Positions 5,604-6,993 of a DNA stretch of 6,993 nt are shown piece after piece. A program made the translations under genes and the position numbers. The first letter of the stretch is position 1; every line of letters begins with the position of its first letter. The notes below the pieces were generated by a model, which was given only the letters and a program-made list of their open reading frames with translations, was not told the DNA's origin and did not search any database. The stretch is from positions 1-6,993 of the forward strand of contig CAKZYM010000996.1 of the NCBI GenBank assembly GCA_937884685.1, written 5' to 3'. Source of the stretch: an uncultured Calothrix sp. Lineage in GTDB: Bacteria; Cyanobacteriota; Cyanobacteriia; Cyanobacteriales; Nostocaceae.

Positions 5604-6909
5604 GCCATTAGAAAGACTTGTAGTTAACGATGGTTTGCTGCTTACAGCCCAATTATGGCAGCAAGCACACGATTATCATCGTCAGCGTCAGAATATATAT
5701 TATCAGTCTTTACACCAGCCAGGAATTGTTTCGGGCTTAGGAGTATGTTTAATTGAACCTCCCACAGAAATAGCAGGACTTTATAAAGATAAACGCTGGT
5801 TGGAGATTCAACCAGGTATTGCTATTGATGCAAAAGGGAATCCAATTGTAGTACCGCAGCCATTAGCATTTCGGATTTCCTCAGAAGCGCCAAAAAAAGG
5901 TTTTTTAACTGTATATGTAGTTGTAGAGTATGTAGATCCAGAGCATTTAATCAACAATAACCGTCAGTTTATTCAAGAAACTTTTCGGATTAACGAAAAA
6001 ACTACTGCTCCAGAAGCTAACGAAATAGAACTATGTCGAATTTTGCTCGAACAAGGTAGTGATGTTGAACTTTTAGTAAATACAGACGTATTTAATCCAG
6101 CAGCAAATAACCTTGACTTACGCTATCGTCAACAAGCAAAATTCCGTTCTTCAAGACAAATTAAAATTGCATATTTAGACGACGAGCAAACAACTGAAGT
6201 TAATCAAGTAGAGAATAAATTAAATCAGAATTTTAAATATTTGCTTGAATCAATGCCAATGCTTTACCCGGATATGCAAGGTGAAGCTTTTAAAATATCA
6301 GCTTTGCAAGAGTTAGATAAATTAGATTATGATTTACTTTATATTAATTATCAGCAATTTTTCAACCAAACATCGGAAATAGAAATTTTACAAAAGTACT
6401 TAGATACAGGAGCAATTTTGTTAATAGAAGCTTCAGAAGATGAAGCAAACATTAGCGAATTAGGTGCCATAAAACAGCAATTAGAGCAAACACTTTCCCA
6501 ACTTCATTCTGATTCCGAAATAGCACAAATCCGTGAAGAACTAACGGTAGAGTTAGCAGCAGTTAATACAAAAATAAACCAACAAATCAATAATTTTACC
6601 CGTCCCTTAATCGAATTTGGTCGGAAAATAGGAATTCTTGACCAAGTAGAACATAGTTTATCTTTAGACAAAAATATTCGCACTAAACCATTTTTATTTT
6701 CACATTTACCAACTATTAAAGGACAACCAATTCATGTATATAACTGGGGAGGAATTATTTTAGTCATTGGTTGTTTATCTCAATCATGGGGAATAGATGA
6801 TAATTTATCCTTGAACAGAGAAACTATTCGCTCCGCTCAAGAAATGGGAATTAATATTTTAAATTTTGCAAATCTAAAACATAAATTAACTCGGTTAAGT
6901 AGGAAGTAG
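5572..6909 (+). CDS. Uncharacterised two-domain protein, DUF4159-like C-terminal region, eCIS-linked
   Basis: The start at 5572 (MSATMSQL) gives 445 residues and a 32-nt overlap with the gp7-like gene. A longer frame from 5503 would read 23 residues translated out of frame from that gene. Residues 10-100 form a small domain with HQPGIVSGLGV (48-58), then LEIQPGIAIDAKGNPIVV (77-94). This resembles the GIV-GL / PG-AID-G pattern found in phage and eCIS structural proteins. From about 195 the sequence looks like an alpha/beta fold of DUF4159 type: IKIAYLDD (197-204), LDYDLLYINY (251-260), LQKYLDTGAILLIEA (273-287) and the ending IILVIGC to MGINILNF (395-432). A Gln/Glu-rich helical, probably coiled-coil segment (about 298-345) interrupts it. 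No export signal or catalytic motif is recognisable. The stop lies inside an STRR array, so the final SRK is repeat-encoded. The function is unknown; a baseplate or anchoring role is only inferred. Confidence 0.8.
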   Translation: MSATMSQLQIKPLERLVVNDGLLLTAQLWQQAHDYHRQRQNIYYQSLHQPGIVSGLGVCLIEPPTEIAGLYKDKRWLEIQPGIAIDAKGNPIVVPQPLAFRISSEAPKKGFLTVYVVVEYVDPEHLINNNRQFIQETFRINEKTTAPEANEIELCRILLEQGSDVELLVNTDVFNPAANNLDLRYRQQAKFRSSRQIKIAYLDDEQTTEVNQVENKLNQNFKYLLESMPMLYPDMQGEAFKISALQELDKLDYDLLYINYQQFFNQTSEIEILQKYLDTGAILLIEASEDEANISELGAIKQQLEQTLSQLHSDSEIAQIREELTVELAAVNTKINQQINNFTRPLIEFGRKIGILDQVEHSLSLDKNIRTKPFLFSHLPTIKGQPIHVYNWGGIILVIGCLSQSWGIDDNLSLNRETIRSAQEMGINILNFANLKHKLTRLSRK

Positions 6910-6953
6910 CAAGTAGTAAGTAGCAAGTAGCGAGGAGTAAGTAGCAAGTAGCA
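6898..6953 (+). repeat. STRR heptad array overlapping the end of the last gene
   Basis: Eight heptads, mostly AGTAGCA, read AGTAGGA, AGTAGCA, AGTAGTA, AGTAGCA, AGTAGCG, AGGAGTA, AGTAGCA, AGTAGCA. The first two contain the last codons and the TAG stop (6907-6909) of the upstream gene, so the repeat reaches into coding sequence. Confidence 0.93.
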
Positions 6954-6965
6954 AGTTGTGAATAT

Positions 6966-6993
6966 TAACTCCTAACTCCTAACTCCTAACTCC
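6966..6993. repeat. TAACTCC heptad array running off the window edge
   Basis: Four perfect TAACTCC units end exactly at the window edge, so the array may continue. This is a different heptad family from AGTAGCA and begins 12 nt after the previous array. Confidence 0.93.

Overview
The window looks like part of the chromosome of a filamentous cyanobacterium, probably Nostocales. It carries part of a contractile injection system (eCIS/phage-tail-like) baseplate locus. The lineage call rests on many heptanucleotide STRR arrays (AGTAGCA/TTACTAC type), a HIP1 octamer GCGATCGC at 2248-2255, dispersed palindromic elements such as the GGGGGTTTCCCCC core, and the cyanobacterial flavour of the encoded proteins. 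The exact genus cannot be read from the sequence.

Layout. Positions 1-359 (minus strand) hold the 5' end of a gene for a DUF4157-type protein, which runs off the left edge. A 350-bp divergent region follows. Three baseplate-type genes and one accessory gene then run on the plus strand: a gp25-like wedge protein (710-1111), a large baseplate J/gp6-like assembly protein (1782-3980), a tail protein I/gp7-like protein with an extra N-terminal beta domain (4533-5603), and a 445-residue two-domain protein (5572-6909) that overlaps the end of the previous gene by 32 nt. Its C-terminal part resembles DUF4159. The sheath, tube, spike, ATPase and tape-measure genes of a complete system are not in this window.

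How the genes work together (inference from the families): gp25-, gp6- and gp7-like proteins form the wedge that surrounds the spike and nucleates the sheath. DUF4157 proteins are recurrent neighbours of eCIS loci and may be cargo or accessory proteins. The last gene, coupled to the gp7-like gene, probably belongs to the same assembly or its attachment, but its job is unknown.

The most unusual part is non-coding. Baseplate genes that are normally tightly packed are separated here by 670 bp and 552 bp of repeat DNA. STRR arrays touch every intergenic stop codon, and arrays of opposite orientation lie just before the next start. Between them lie palindrome-rich, inverted-repeat-bounded elements. 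One (1231-1399) contains two 49-bp arms whose differences largely preserve two local hairpins in each arm. Start codons had to be moved inward from STRR-encoded false extensions for two genes, and one 65-codon frame (4047-4244) is best explained as repeat sequence.
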